Of a DNA stretch of 64,000 nt, positions 16,020 to 24,642 are shown piece after piece. Position 1 is the stretch's first letter. Each line of letters starts with the position of its first letter. Position numbers and translations under genes: made by a program. Under the pieces are notes generated by a model. It saw only the letters and a program-made list of their open reading frames with translations. It made no database searches and was not told where the DNA came from. The stretch comes from an uncultured Draconibacterium sp. (GTDB lineage: Bacteria; Bacteroidota; Bacteroidia; Bacteroidales; Prolixibacteraceae), in assembly GCF_963676735.1 (NCBI RefSeq), contig NZ_OY781464.1:5219925-5283924 (forward strand), given 5' to 3'.

Positions 16020-16790
16020 ATGAATTCGCATGAAATTGATTACAAAATTATTGGGCACGATGTGCAGTTGGTTGAAATAGAGTTGGATCCGGGAGAAACC
16101 GTAATTGCTGAAGCTGGTGCCATGTTGTACATGGAAGAGGGAATAGATTTTCAGGCCCGAATGGGTGACGGCTCTAATCCTCGCGCCGGTTTTTTTGACA
16201 AATTGTTATCGGCCGGTTCGCGCCTTATTTCTGGAGAATCATTGTTTCTCACTCATTTCTCTAACCAGGGTTGGGGGAAAAAGCATGTGGCTTTCTCGGC
16301 GCCCTATCCGGGAACAATTATTCCCCTGAATTTACCGGATTTTGGCGGGCGCATTATCGTTCAGAAAGATGCGTTTTTATGCGCAGCGCTTGGCACAAAA
16401 ATTTCGATAACTTTTAACCGAAAGCTTGGCGCGGGCTTTTTTGGCGGCGAAGGCTTTATTCTGCAACAATTGGATGGCGACGGAAAAGCTTTTATCCACG
16501 CCGGCGGAACTGTAATTGAAAAACAGTTGAACAACGAAACATTGCGGGTTGATACCGGTTGTATTGTTGGCTTTGAAACATCAATTGATTACAGCATTGA
16601 ACAAGCCGGAGGCTTACGCTCGATGGTATTTGGTGGCGAAGGCCTGTTTTTGGCCACGTTACGCGGCACCGGAAAAGTGTGGCTGCAAAGTATGCCCATC
16701 AGGAAATTAATTGCCGAATTATCGCCGGCAGGGGGTAACACCCGAAAAGAAGCACGCGGCGGCTTGTTGGATAACCTGTTGGAAGGGTAG
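16020..16790 (+). CDS. TIGR00266/AIM24 family protein
   Basis: A 256-residue soluble beta-rich protein of the AIM24 (formerly DUF124) family. Start ATG 16020 is chosen because the upstream open frame is shared with the rluB promoter region and encodes no family sequence. Recognisable features are I-D-Y-K-I-I-G-H-D-V-Q-L-V-E-I-E-L at the start, E-A-G-A-M-L-Y-M, G-G-E-G-F-I-L-Q-Q-L-D-G-D-G, and F-G-G-E-G-L-F-L-A-T-L-R-G-T-G-K-V-W-L-Q-S-M-P. Length fits. The molecular function in bacteria is not established. It is divergent from rluB and convergent with dgt. Confidence 0.88.
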   Translation: MNSHEIDYKIIGHDVQLVEIELDPGETVIAEAGAMLYMEEGIDFQARMGDGSNPRAGFFDKLLSAGSRLISGESLFLTHFSNQGWGKKHVAFSAPYPGTIIPLNLPDFGGRIIVQKDAFLCAALGTKISITFNRKLGAGFFGGEGFILQQLDGDGKAFIHAGGTVIEKQLNNETLRVDTGCIVGFETSIDYSIEQAGGLRSMVFGGEGLFLATLRGTGKVWLQSMPIRKLIAELSPAGGNTRKEARGGLLDNLLEG

Positions 16791-16800
16791 CGAAACACAT

Positions 16801-16848
16801 AAGTTAGCAGGTGAATTGGACGAATAAACAAAGCTCGCCTGCTAACTT
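16801..16848. terminator. hairpin between convergent genes
   Basis: AAGTTAGCAGGTGA (16801-16814) pairs with TCGCCTGCTAACTT (16835-16848), a 14-bp stem with one G-T pair. It fills the space between the AIM24 gene and dgt. The flanking T-tracts are short, so it may act as a bidirectional terminator or as an mRNA 3'-end stabiliser. Confidence 0.6.
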
Positions 16849-16849
16849 T

Positions 16850-18166
16850 CTATACCACTCCGGGCAAACTTATTCCTTTGATTTTTCGGTAAAGGTCGAG
16901 CGCAAACACATCGGTCATTCCCGATACAAAATCAACCACCGATTGGATTTTATTGTACCTTGAATTTTCGCCCGTTTTGTATTGGTCCGGCAGTAACGAG
17001 AGAATTTTTTTACTGTACATTTCATGAGGGGCGGTGGTGGCATCGATAAACTCTTCAAGCAGCGTACCAATAATTTTGTAGCCGGCAATTTCAATTTCAA
17101 CTACCGAGCGGTGCGCATAAACTTCCGAGAATGAAATTTGCTGTACTTCTTTCATAGCTTTGGCTTGTTGTTCGGGAAGCTGATCGATGAGGCTGCCGGA
17201 AAAGGTACCTGCCATTATGCTGCTGTAATTGGCTTTAAAAATATCGATACTCTGGTAAATCAGTGCCCCAATCACATTGGCGCGCAGGTAGCTGATTTGT
17301 TCGTTTACATCGCTCACCTGCTTAAAAGTAGCTTCAAATTGTGCAATACGTTTGCTGTCAAAGAAATTTTGAAAAAGCTTACGTATCCTGTCGTAAGTTA
17401 AAATGCCCAGTTTAAAAGCATCTTCCAGATCCATAATCTGGTAGCAAATATCATCAGCGGCCTCCACCAGGTATACCAGTGGGTGACGGGCAAAACTTCC
17501 ATCTTCGCGTTGTGTTATTCCCAGTTCTCTGGCAATGTGGTAGTAGTTTTCTTTGTCCGACTGGAAAAAACCAAATTTGGGTTTGGTAGCTTTTACCGAC
17601 TCGAAGGGGTACTTTACAATACTGGCCAGCGTTGAGTAGGTAAGCGCAAAACCTCCTTCGCGCTTGCCGTTAAATTGGTGGGTTAGCGTTCTGAAAGCGT
17701 TGGCGTTTCCATCAAAAAAGGTAAAATCTTTCCATTCTCCTTCCGAGAGTTTGTTTTTGAATTTTTGGCCGGCACCTTTGGTAAAATAGTTCGAAATGGC
17801 AGCTTCGCCCGAGTGTCCAAACGGCGGATTGCCCAGGTCGTGAGCCAGGCAAGCGGTTGATACAATGGTGCCAATTTCGAGAATCAGCGGATTGTTTTGG
17901 TGGCTTGAAAGTAAATACTCGGCTAGTAAATTACCCAATGATCGGCCAACGCTGGCTACCTCGAGGCTATGGGTGAGGCGGTTGTGTACAAAAATATGCT
18001 CGGGCAGTGGAAAAACCTGGGTTTTATTCTGCATCCGGCGAAAGGGCGACGAGAAAATAATCCGGTCATAATCGCGCTGAAACTGCGTCCGGTCTTCGTT
18101 TGTTACGGGGCCTAAAGTGCCCTTGCTTCCCAATCGTTTTGGCGAAAGAAGTGTGTTCCAATCCAT
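16850..18166 (-). CDS. dgt: dGTP triphosphohydrolase (HD-domain dNTPase)
   Basis: A 438-residue enzyme that hydrolyses dNTPs to nucleoside plus triphosphate. ATG 18166 (M-D-W-N-T-L-L-S-P-K-R-L-G) is chosen; the frame is open further upstream but that part has no family sequence. The HD metal ligands are visible: H in R-L-T-H-S-L-E-V and H-D in C-L-A-H-D-L-G-N-P-P-F-G-H. The substrate-gripping D-Y-D-R-I-I-F-S-S-P-F-R-R-M and V-E-A-A-D-D-I-C-Y-Q-I-M-D-L-E-D fit the family, as does its length. Cytoplasmic dNTP pool control is the expected role. Confidence 0.93.
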   Translation of the reverse strand: MDWNTLLSPKRLGSKGTLGPVTNEDRTQFQRDYDRIIFSSPFRRMQNKTQVFPLPEHIFVHNRLTHSLEVASVGRSLGNLLAEYLLSSHQNNPLILEIGTIVSTACLAHDLGNPPFGHSGEAAISNYFTKGAGQKFKNKLSEGEWKDFTFFDGNANAFRTLTHQFNGKREGGFALTYSTLASIVKYPFESVKATKPKFGFFQSDKENYYHIARELGITQREDGSFARHPLVYLVEAADDICYQIMDLEDAFKLGILTYDRIRKLFQNFFDSKRIAQFEATFKQVSDVNEQISYLRANVIGALIYQSIDIFKANYSSIMAGTFSGSLIDQLPEQQAKAMKEVQQISFSEVYAHRSVVEIEIAGYKIIGTLLEEFIDATTAPHEMYSKKILSLLPDQYKTGENSRYNKIQSVVDFVSGMTDVFALDLYRKIKGISLPGVV

Positions 18167-18289
18167 AGTCTCAAAAATTCTTGCACGAATGTATAAGAAA
18201 TTATGATTCACATGAAATTTTTGGACAAGCAAGCACATAAAATGTCATTTATCAGAAGACTCAAGACTAAAAGAAGCATGCATTTAAAC

Positions 18290-18740
18290 GAAATAAGGTT
18301 TTGTCTTATCAGACGGATTTTACTATTTGTCTTGCCACAAATAGTAAACACAAAAGTCAAGGCTGCGCCCGCTTCACTCGGAAAAGCTACACGCCAACGG
18401 CTAAGATTCCTGAAACTCGTCGTAGCTCCTCAAACCTGCCGGCCGGCAGGCGGGCATCAGTAATCTTTTAACGCCGTCACCGCTTGTTTTCCGGATCACC
18501 GGCCAAGGCCAGGCTTCGATGTTGCTGACCTTGCATTCGAGGACGGCCTCTTTTGGTCGTTACCCGGAGTTGAAATAAAACCTTAGTGAGAGCGGGAAGC
18601 TCCGAGTGAGCGAGGAGATCACCCGTCCGAACTTAGGTTTTATGAAGACGAAGGGGAAGGACCAAAAGCAGCCTTGAATTTTCTGCTTCATCTTTGCTTC
18701 AAGGCAAAGATGAAGGCCGCCGGCAGGCACAAAGTATAAT
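18290..18740. repeat. GC-rich multi-hairpin non-coding element
   Basis: Between dgt and trkH lies ~450 bp visibly richer in G+C than its neighbours and without a credible gene. It contains at least four strong inverted repeats: TTTACTATTTGT / ACAAATAGTAAA (18319-18330 / 18337-18348), the 16-nt perfect palindrome CCTGCCGGCCGGCAGG (18435-18450), a long imperfect pair beginning AAAACCTTAG near 18579 and ending CTTAGGTTTT near 18640, and CTTCATCTTTGC / GCAAAGATGAAG (18686-18697 / 18704-18715). I infer a dispersed repetitive element; it could instead be a structured RNA. The minus-strand ORF crossing it into trkH is a shadow. Confidence 0.55.
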
Positions 18741-18810
18741 CGATCCAATGGCGTTCCAAAATTATATTCCACCTTATTTCTGAGTGGATGTGAAAATTCT
18801 TGAACTCTCC

Positions 18811-20277
18811 TTAATCGAGCCAGAACGACGGAGTGAAAAGTACCAGTACCGAATAGATTTCCAAACGGCCAATTACCATTAGCGCCGTTAAAAAATATTT
18901 GGCGCCATCGGGTAAATGCAGGAAGTTGCTCACCGGGCCAACAGTTCCGAATCCCGGGCCAATACCGGCCATACTTGTTGCCACTGCCCCAAACGAGGTT
19001 TTCAGGTCGTTTGTCCAAAGCATCATTATCATAGTGCCAATAATAAGTATGAGGTAGTAAAAAAGAACAAAAGTGAAAACGCGGTTAATGAGCTCGGGCT
19101 TCACCACGTTTTTGTTGTAGTGAACCACGCGAACAACCGTGCTCGACGAAAAATATTCTTTATAAAGTGTGCGTATACGCTTAAAAACAACAAGGTGACG
19201 GATAACTTTTACACCACCTCCGGTTGATCCAGAAGATGCGCCGATCAACATCAGAATAGCAATTATACCAATAGATTGTAGTGGCCACTGCAAATAATCG
19301 GCAGTGGCAAACCCGGTTGCGGTAATAATGGAAACCACCTGGAAAAAGGCATAACGGAAAGCCGGCTCAAATCCCAAATCCTGGTGATGAAAGAAAAGTG
19401 ACAGTGTAATGATCGTTCCGGCAAGCAATATTATTTTTAAATACAACCGGAGTTCTTCATTCTTAAAAGCAGTTTTAAAATCGCCCCGTAACCAGAAAAC
19501 GTGTACCACAAAGTTGATTCCCGAAAGCAGCATAAAAAAGGTTACCGTGTATTGAATAAATGGCGAGAAGCCGGCCAGACTATCATTCTTTGTGGAGAAA
19601 CCACCGGTGGCAATGGTTGCAAACGAATGACAAATGGCGTCGAACAGCGACATGCCGCCTATCCATAAAATAATGGTTTCGGCAAAGGTTAGCCCCATGT
19701 AAATGAGCCATAATCGGCGCGCCACTTTGCGTATGCGTGTCGATACTTTTTCGGTGGCTACGCTCGACACCTCGGAGTAAAACAGGTAAATACCGTTAAT
19801 TTTCAGAAATGGCATAATGGCTACCACCAAAACAATAATTCCCATTCCGCCAATCCAGTGGGTTTCGGCGCGCCAAAACAAAACACTTTTGGGCAGAGCT
19901 TCAATGTTGGCCAAAATCGATGATCCGGTTGTGGTAAATCCTGAAATCGATTCGAAAAAAGCATTGGTAAAATTCGGGATACTACCGGATAGCAAATAGG
20001 GGAGTGTTCCAACCAAAGCCATTACTACCCATGCCAGCGTTACAATAATGAAACTCTCGCGCAACGAAGGTTCTACCTGCCGTTGTTTTTTTGAAAGCAG
20101 GTTTAAAACAACTCCTAAACCAAAGGTGATTAGAAAAGTGTGCGACAGATCGCTAAAAACGCTCTCTTTGTATATAAATGCGACAATAAGAGCATAGAGC
20201 ATAAATAGACTTTCGAACGTAATTACGATTGAAATGATGTGTAAAATTAAAGCGATATTTATTTTACGGTGCTTCAT
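18811..20277 (-). CDS. trkH: Trk/Ktr-type potassium uptake protein TrkH
   Basis: A 488-residue inner-membrane K+ channel-like subunit with four repeated M1-P-M2 units. The four selectivity-filter segments are visible: G-F-T-T-T-G-S-S (~111), A-T-G-G-F-S-T (~222), T-A-T-G-F-A-T (~313), and G-I-G-P-G-F-G-T (~442). A cytosolic-gate-type glycine-rich stretch S-G-S-T-G-G-G-V-K lies at ~339. Length matches TrkH. The usual cytoplasmic NAD/ATP-binding partner TrkA is not adjacent and must be elsewhere. Upstream 20278-20475 holds no gene. Confidence 0.95.
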   Translation of the reverse strand: MKHRKINIALILHIISIVITFESLFMLYALIVAFIYKESVFSDLSHTFLITFGLGVVLNLLSKKQRQVEPSLRESFIIVTLAWVVMALVGTLPYLLSGSIPNFTNAFFESISGFTTTGSSILANIEALPKSVLFWRAETHWIGGMGIIVLVVAIMPFLKINGIYLFYSEVSSVATEKVSTRIRKVARRLWLIYMGLTFAETIILWIGGMSLFDAICHSFATIATGGFSTKNDSLAGFSPFIQYTVTFFMLLSGINFVVHVFWLRGDFKTAFKNEELRLYLKIILLAGTIITLSLFFHHQDLGFEPAFRYAFFQVVSIITATGFATADYLQWPLQSIGIIAILMLIGASSGSTGGGVKVIRHLVVFKRIRTLYKEYFSSSTVVRVVHYNKNVVKPELINRVFTFVLFYYLILIIGTMIMMLWTNDLKTSFGAVATSMAGIGPGFGTVGPVSNFLHLPDGAKYFLTALMVIGRLEIYSVLVLFTPSFWLD

Positions 20278-20475
20278 TTATTACAAAATGGTATTTATAA
20301 AAGTGGCAATGAATTATAAAGTTACTGCTTTACATTTTTTACAGTATCGTTCTTAAAATGCTTTTACTTTCGAATTAGAAGCGTTGCGATAGTTGTATAA
20401 ATTTACAAAATGAAATAGTGATAGGCCAATCGATATCACCCCCAAATTTTCGGGATAATACAGCAATCCGAAATT

Positions 20476-20814
20476 TTATGCAGAGAAATTGGGTGGTGGG
20501 AGGTTGGTGTGATGAATAAGAATATGCTTAAAAACTGCAGTATTAGTTCTTTTGCCTAAACTGTTTAAATTTCTGGGGAAGGTTACGAATGTTGTGTTTA
20601 TCAGCAGAAATGAAAGAGTTTTGTTGTCGTTATCTTCCAGATTTTCCAGTAAGGATTCACACAAATCAAAATCCGGCGACACAATACATTCTATTTCTGC
20701 TGTGCCGGTTTCTGTGGTGAAACCATTGTCTTTTGTTGTAAAAGTATTGTCTCCCGAAATCTGTAGTATCCCTGTCAGAAAATAAATTAAAAGCAGTGTG
20801 AACAGTGCTCTCAA
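20476..20814 (-). CDS. small exported hypothetical protein
   Basis: A 112-residue ORF with an N-terminal hydrophobic segment (A-L-F-T-L-L-L-I-Y-F-L-T-G-I-L), likely a signal peptide or anchor. An acidic region follows with two Cys (~42 and ~52: I-E-C and D-L-C), then a basic C-terminus. I do not recognise a family. It sits alone between trkH and the YgjP-like gene, in the same direction as both. A real gene is plausible but unproven. Confidence 0.45.
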   Translation of the reverse strand: MRALFTLLLIYFLTGILQISGDNTFTTKDNGFTTETGTAEIECIVSPDFDLCESLLENLEDNDNKTLSFLLINTTFVTFPRNLNSLGKRTNTAVFKHILIHHTNLPPPNFSA

Positions 20815-20935
20815 AACTTAGCTTTTAAAATTATACGGCAAAGTTAGATTCTCTTTTTCAGTTGCAGTATCCTACTGTATTAATAGTGCTGAAAATTGAG
20901 GTTTATTTAACTCCGTTTTTGTAAAGATACATTTT

Positions 20936-21634
20936 TTACAAAGTGTAAGTGGAGTATTTTTTTACTTCGCGTGCCATTTCGCGTGCTTTGCCATCGGTAA
21001 TCTGGTTTAGGCGTTTCCAGAATTCAGGGCCATGATTTTTAATTTCGGTATGTACCAGCTCGTGCAACAAAATATAATCGATAAGCGATGTTGGCAGTTT
21101 TATCATTTGCAGGTTAAGGCTAATATTGTTTTGCGAGGAGCAGCTCCCCCAGTTTCGGCGGTTGTTGCGTATGCTAACTTTGTTGTAGGTAAAACCGTAC
21201 TTTTGCGCCAGTTGGTTGAGCCTTGTTGGTAGCAGCCTTTTGGCTTCAAAACGGTAAACCGAGGTGAGAACCTGTTCGATATATGCCAGCGCCTCGTCTG
21301 ACCCGGGATTGTTAACTAAAATAGTAATATTGCCGGCATCGGTTTTTACCGTGTTTTTTTCACCGGCTACAATTTTAATCTTGTGGAGTTTTGTCTCCAT
21401 CTCATGGCCTGTTTTTATGGGAGTTACACGAGCCTGCATTTTGTTTTGTTGTTGCTGAATCCAGGCCTCGTTTTTAACCACAAAAGCCAGTGCTTCTTTT
21501 GCCGAAATAAAAAAAGGAAAAGAAACTAGTACAGATTTGTCGGGTTTTACGCTAAGCTTTATATTTTTGGAGCGTTGGTTTTGCGAAAAAGTTACTTCGC
21601 CTATGTGTTTCAGTTGAACTACTTGCTTGGCCAT
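20936..21634 (-). CDS. YgjP-like metalloprotease-domain protein (DUF45)
   Basis: A 232-residue soluble protein of the YgjP/WLM (M48-like, DUF45) group. The zinc motif is clear: H191-E-L-V-H195 with the third ligand His201 (H-T-E-I-K-N-H-G-P-E-F-W). The family hallmark N-R-R-N-W-G-S-C-S precedes it at ~159-167, and the N-terminal V-Q-L-K-H-I-G-E-V-T-F-S plus R-S-K-N-I-K-L-S-V fits. It is probably a cytoplasmic zinc-dependent hydrolase; its substrate is unknown. It is divergent from the gene at 21673 with only 38 bp between the starts. Confidence 0.85.
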   Translation of the reverse strand: MAKQVVQLKHIGEVTFSQNQRSKNIKLSVKPDKSVLVSFPFFISAKEALAFVVKNEAWIQQQQNKMQARVTPIKTGHEMETKLHKIKIVAGEKNTVKTDAGNITILVNNPGSDEALAYIEQVLTSVYRFEAKRLLPTRLNQLAQKYGFTYNKVSIRNNRRNWGSCSSQNNISLNLQMIKLPTSLIDYILLHELVHTEIKNHGPEFWKRLNQITDGKAREMAREVKKYSTYTL

Positions 21635-21672
21635 ACGTTATTGTTACAAATAAAAAATCAAAGATATCAATC

Positions 21673-22374
21673 ATGGGAAATAAAAAAATGGAGGTGTTTG
21701 TAAACCTCACTAAAAAAGATATGGTTGTTTCCGTTGAAGAAAAAATTCTTCCGGATAGCCTGGTATTTGAATCATTAAATCCTTTTCCCGGGTACTACCA
21801 TGAATTGCCAACCGATGCCGGGTCGATGTATATTTACCTGATACTGGATAAACAATACCCGCTCGAAGAAGTATTAAGAGCAACTCAGGCCATTGAAAAA
21901 CTATACAATTGGAATTTTGATGCCGGCAAAGCTTACATGACAATTGGTTCAACATTTTTAAATGCCATTCGTGTTCGGCATTTGCCATCGATTGACCTTT
22001 TGGTAAAAATACAAGAAGCTTATGAAAAGCAGGGCATTCATTTCTTAATGAAAAAGAAACTTCAGGGAAGACTGGAAGCCAATGTGAAAATTGTAAAGTT
22101 CCTTGAATTGGAGCAGCTTGATGAAGGTATTTTTCTAAATGTACAGGATCCAACTTTTGCGTATATTGAAATTCCGAAATACCTGAAAGACGATGAATTT
22201 GTAAAAGTTTCGATGGATGTGAAATACAACTGGACAGGACACGAGTTTGATGCTGCCAGCGCTTCGTTTTATATTAATGGATTTTTGATGGAAGCTGTGC
22301 GTATTTTCTCAGATAAAATGGACCTTGATTACCTGCGAGACATTCAAAAACTGTATGTCGAAAAAATGGATTAA
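21673..22374 (+). CDS. hypothetical protein
   Basis: A 233-residue soluble acidic protein, no signal peptide or membrane helix. I do not recognise the family. It begins M-G-N-K-K-M-E-V-F-V-N-L and contains two similar-looking helical/strand segments: A-I-E-K-L-Y-N-W-N-F-D-A-G-K-A-Y at ~75 and V-K-Y-N-W-T-G-H-E-F-D-A-A-S-A at ~183, each followed by an R-V/R-I helix (N-A-I-R-V-R, E-A-V-R-I-F). This suggests an internal duplication of about 105 residues. It is followed by a good intrinsic terminator. Confidence 0.75.
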   Translation: MGNKKMEVFVNLTKKDMVVSVEEKILPDSLVFESLNPFPGYYHELPTDAGSMYIYLILDKQYPLEEVLRATQAIEKLYNWNFDAGKAYMTIGSTFLNAIRVRHLPSIDLLVKIQEAYEKQGIHFLMKKKLQGRLEANVKIVKFLELEQLDEGIFLNVQDPTFAYIEIPKYLKDDEFVKVSMDVKYNWTGHEFDAASASFYINGFLMEAVRIFSDKMDLDYLRDIQKLYVEKMD

Positions 22375-22397
22375 TACGTATTACAAAACGAATATAC

Positions 22398-22428
22398 AGG
22401 CGGCACCTTTGGTAGCTGCCTTTTTTTT
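22398..22428 (+). terminator. intrinsic terminator
   Basis: Stem AGGCGGCACC (22398-22407) with GGTAGCTGCCT (22411-22421), one bulge/mismatch, 3-nt loop, followed by eight T (22421-22428). It ends the hypothetical gene at 21673-22374. Confidence 0.8.
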
Positions 22429-22466
22429 GCTTTATTCCGGTCAATATGTTAACCTACTTTTTTTAG

Positions 22467-22474
22467 TACCTTTG
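22467..22474 (+). promoter_or_regulatory. -7 box of HlyD-type lipoprotein gene
   Basis: TACCTTTG is an exact match to TAnnTTTG, 27 bp before the ATG at 22502 and just after the preceding terminator. It supports the shorter start over the open frame reaching back to 22325. Confidence 0.55.
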
Positions 22475-22501
22475 GTTTATATTGTTAAAACAGTAAATGT
22501 T

Positions 22502-23692
22502 ATGCAAATCAGATCCCGTTTAATGGTTTTAAGCCTGCTTTTATTTTTTGTGTGTACCATAGTTTCGTGCAATAAAAAAAAGGATAGCCCTACAATTAAA
22601 ACCGAAGTGGTAAGTCGTGGTACGGTGGTAGCTTCCTTTATTTGCCCTGCAAAAGTAGAGCCTGCAAGCATTGTTTCAGTGGTTAATCCTACCCGTAATT
22701 CAATTACCGCAGTATATAAAACTGCCGGACAAAAGGTGGAGAAGGGAGAGCTGATTTTGCAACTTGACAAAACAAATATTCAGGAAGAGATTGCACGCTT
22801 AAAAAACCAATTGCAGCAAAAACAAAATGTTCTTGACAAGAACAAGCTAAATGCAAAAAGTGCCGAACTTGATTTGGACTATAGCGCCGAAGCTAAAAAA
22901 GCACGCATTTTAAAATTGAAATCAACATTGGAGCAACAAAATAAATTGCTCGAAGCGGGAGGAACCTCTTCGGCCAGGGTAGAGCAAATTAAGCAGGATA
23001 TTGCCTTAGCAGAAAGGGATTTAGACAATCAGGCCGAAAAGAATGAAATCCGGCTGAAACAGCTGCAAATGGATCAGCAAAACCTTGAATTGCAAATTGC
23101 CTCGTTTAAACAAAATTTAGCCAGCCAGCAGGAAATGTTGCGTAAAACAACTGTAAAAGCACCTGTTTCGGGAACCATTGTTGAACTGGCCGGTAATATT
23201 GGCGAAATTGTTTCAATTGATGAGGCTTTAGTTCAAATTGCCGACGACACGGCATTTAAATTGCTGGCAACAGCCGGTAAAAATAAAATCGACCATATTC
23301 TTCCCGGGGGGCCAGTTAACATTAATATTGACGGTGAAAAAATTAAGGGAAGCATTGGCAATGTAACTGTAGACGATGTTGCAGAGTGGGTTCAGTTTGA
23401 TGTTTTTGTTGCAGCAGATGGACAAAACAAACTGAAAAAAGTGAGTGAAACAGAAGTGGAGGTAATTGCCAACGATAAGGAAAATGTTTTGAGAATAAGA
23501 AAACTACCAGGCATGGTTTTAACAAAACATATTGATGTGTTGCTGCAAAAAGGGGATGAAACCATTCGCACCGAAATAGTACTGGGAACCATCGGAAAAG
23601 ATTATTGTGAAGTTATATCCGGCGTTAACGAAGGTGATATTGTTCTTTTAGCACATCCGGCCTCGGTGCAAGAGCTGGTGGTTAAGCAATAA
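22502..23692 (+). CDS. HlyD/MFP-family periplasmic adaptor lipoprotein
   Basis: A 396-residue membrane-fusion-type adaptor. From ATG 22502 it has a lipoprotein signal (V-L-S-L-L-L-F-F-V-C-T-I-V-S-C, lipobox I-V-S-C). The lipoyl/barrel-sandwich half begins V-V-S-R-G-T-V-V-A-S-F and returns at K-T-T-V-K-A-P-V-S-G-T-I-V-E-L; between them is a long heptad-rich helical hairpin (~95-210). A beta-barrel and C-terminal domain follow. Such adaptors link an inner-membrane pump to an outer-membrane TolC-like channel. No RND or ABC pump gene follows (the next gene is a convergent Crp-family regulator), so this adaptor is an orphan here. Confidence 0.85.
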   Translation: MQIRSRLMVLSLLLFFVCTIVSCNKKKDSPTIKTEVVSRGTVVASFICPAKVEPASIVSVVNPTRNSITAVYKTAGQKVEKGELILQLDKTNIQEEIARLKNQLQQKQNVLDKNKLNAKSAELDLDYSAEAKKARILKLKSTLEQQNKLLEAGGTSSARVEQIKQDIALAERDLDNQAEKNEIRLKQLQMDQQNLELQIASFKQNLASQQEMLRKTTVKAPVSGTIVELAGNIGEIVSIDEALVQIADDTAFKLLATAGKNKIDHILPGGPVNINIDGEKIKGSIGNVTVDDVAEWVQFDVFVAADGQNKLKKVSETEVEVIANDKENVLRIRKLPGMVLTKHIDVLLQKGDETIRTEIVLGTIGKDYCEVISGVNEGDIVLLAHPASVQELVVKQ

Positions 23693-23729
23693 ATTAAGTT
23701 TCTGATTAAGTGGAATGGGGGTTTGCTGG

Positions 23730-24422
23730 TTACCCTTTTTGTCTTATTTGTTCCAATTTTGCTTCGTCGATAATATGGATAAAGGACTTGTTCATTTTAA
23801 TGATTTTTTCGTCCTGAAATTCTTTTAATAAACGGGTAACACTTTCGCGCGAGGTGCCAATTAGTGCTGCAAGCTCAACTTTTGTAATGTTAAGGTTAAA
23901 GGGATTTTCTCCGTAAACACTATTTCTAAAGTAGAAAAGTGTACTGGCCAGTCGACCCGGTACTTGTTGCTGTACATTGTTTACCAGCCGGTCGTAGTAA
24001 TTCATTTCATCTTCAAAAATATAAGAGATAACCTCTGATGCAAATTGGCAGTTTTTGCTTAATAATGCACTAAACTTATCAATGTCGATAAAACAAACTT
24101 TGGTGGGGGTAAGTGCAGTAGCCGAAATGTAAAATTGTTTGGTTTTTTTATTGAGGTTATTAATTCCCAGGTAAGCACCTTTTTTCGAAATGCTCAGGAT
24201 GTAGTCTTTCCCGCCGATGCCTTTTTTGCTGAGTTTTACAAAACCTTCGCGAATATATACAATGTGATTGGCCGGTGAACCTTCTTTAAAAATTAACTCC
24301 CCTTTTGAAAATTCAGTTTGCAAACAACCTTTTTCCAATACTTCCAGTTCTTCGTGGCTTAGAATTGCCACAACGCTCGACTTTATCTTACAGTTTCTGC
24401 AACTTTCTTTTTTTATCTCCAT
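23730..24422 (-). CDS. Crp/Fnr family transcription regulator (CRP-like recognition helix)
   Basis: A 230-residue regulator: N-terminal C8-R-N-C11, cyclic-nucleotide-binding-type beta roll (~20-140, with F-K-E-G-S-P-A-N-H-I-V-Y-I-R-E-G), dimer helix, and C-terminal winged helix (~165-230). The recognition helix G-T-S-R-E-S-V-T-R-L-L carries R-E-x-x-x-R in the positions that in E. coli CRP (G-C-S-R-E-T-V-G-R) read TGTGA. A TGTGA-N6-TCACT palindrome lies 61 bp upstream of its start, so autoregulation is likely. The cAMP-contact residues are not clearly conserved; with only two N-terminal Cys it lacks the full four-Cys cluster of E. coli Fnr. It is the left-hand bracket of the octaheme cytochrome cluster. 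Confidence 0.9.
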   Translation of the reverse strand: MEIKKESCRNCKIKSSVVAILSHEELEVLEKGCLQTEFSKGELIFKEGSPANHIVYIREGFVKLSKKGIGGKDYILSISKKGAYLGINNLNKKTKQFYISATALTPTKVCFIDIDKFSALLSKNCQFASEVISYIFEDEMNYYDRLVNNVQQQVPGRLASTLFYFRNSVYGENPFNLNITKVELAALIGTSRESVTRLLKEFQDEKIIKMNKSFIHIIDEAKLEQIRQKG

Positions 24423-24482
24423 TTCTAAATCGTGTTGTCAGGCCTAATATAATCCTCAATTTTTAATTTGTGCTCAAAAAGA

Positions 24483-24498
24483 TGTGATATAAATCACT
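24483..24498. promoter_or_regulatory. CRP-type operator
   Basis: TGTGATATAAATCACT is a TGTGA-N6-TCACT palindrome, nearly the CRP consensus. It lies in the divergent region between the Crp/Fnr gene (start 24422) and the small membrane protein (start 24643), so it could control either or both. Confidence 0.6.
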
Positions 24499-24642
24499 GC
24501 AGACAGGGTAATAAAAGGTTGAAATAAACTAAAAATATCTCACAAAGAGCGTGTAAATGCCACGCCTAAAAGCGCACAAAAGTTCATATAAGTCAGTATT
24601 TTTACTCATGAGATTAAGTAAAATTTTTAAATCAAATAAATC

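Noticed and set aside
18167..18238. Longer N-terminus for dgt
   Set aside because: The extra 24 residues carry no family sequence; M-D-W-N-T-L-L-S begins the conserved protein.
18560..19018. 152-residue minus-strand ORF overlapping the 3' end of trkH
   Set aside because: It overlaps the TrkH C-terminus in another frame and crosses the hairpin element; no recognisable protein sequence.
22325..22501. Longer N-terminus for the HlyD-type lipoprotein
   Set aside because: It would overlap the preceding gene, its terminator and the -7 box; the lipoprotein signal starts at 22502.
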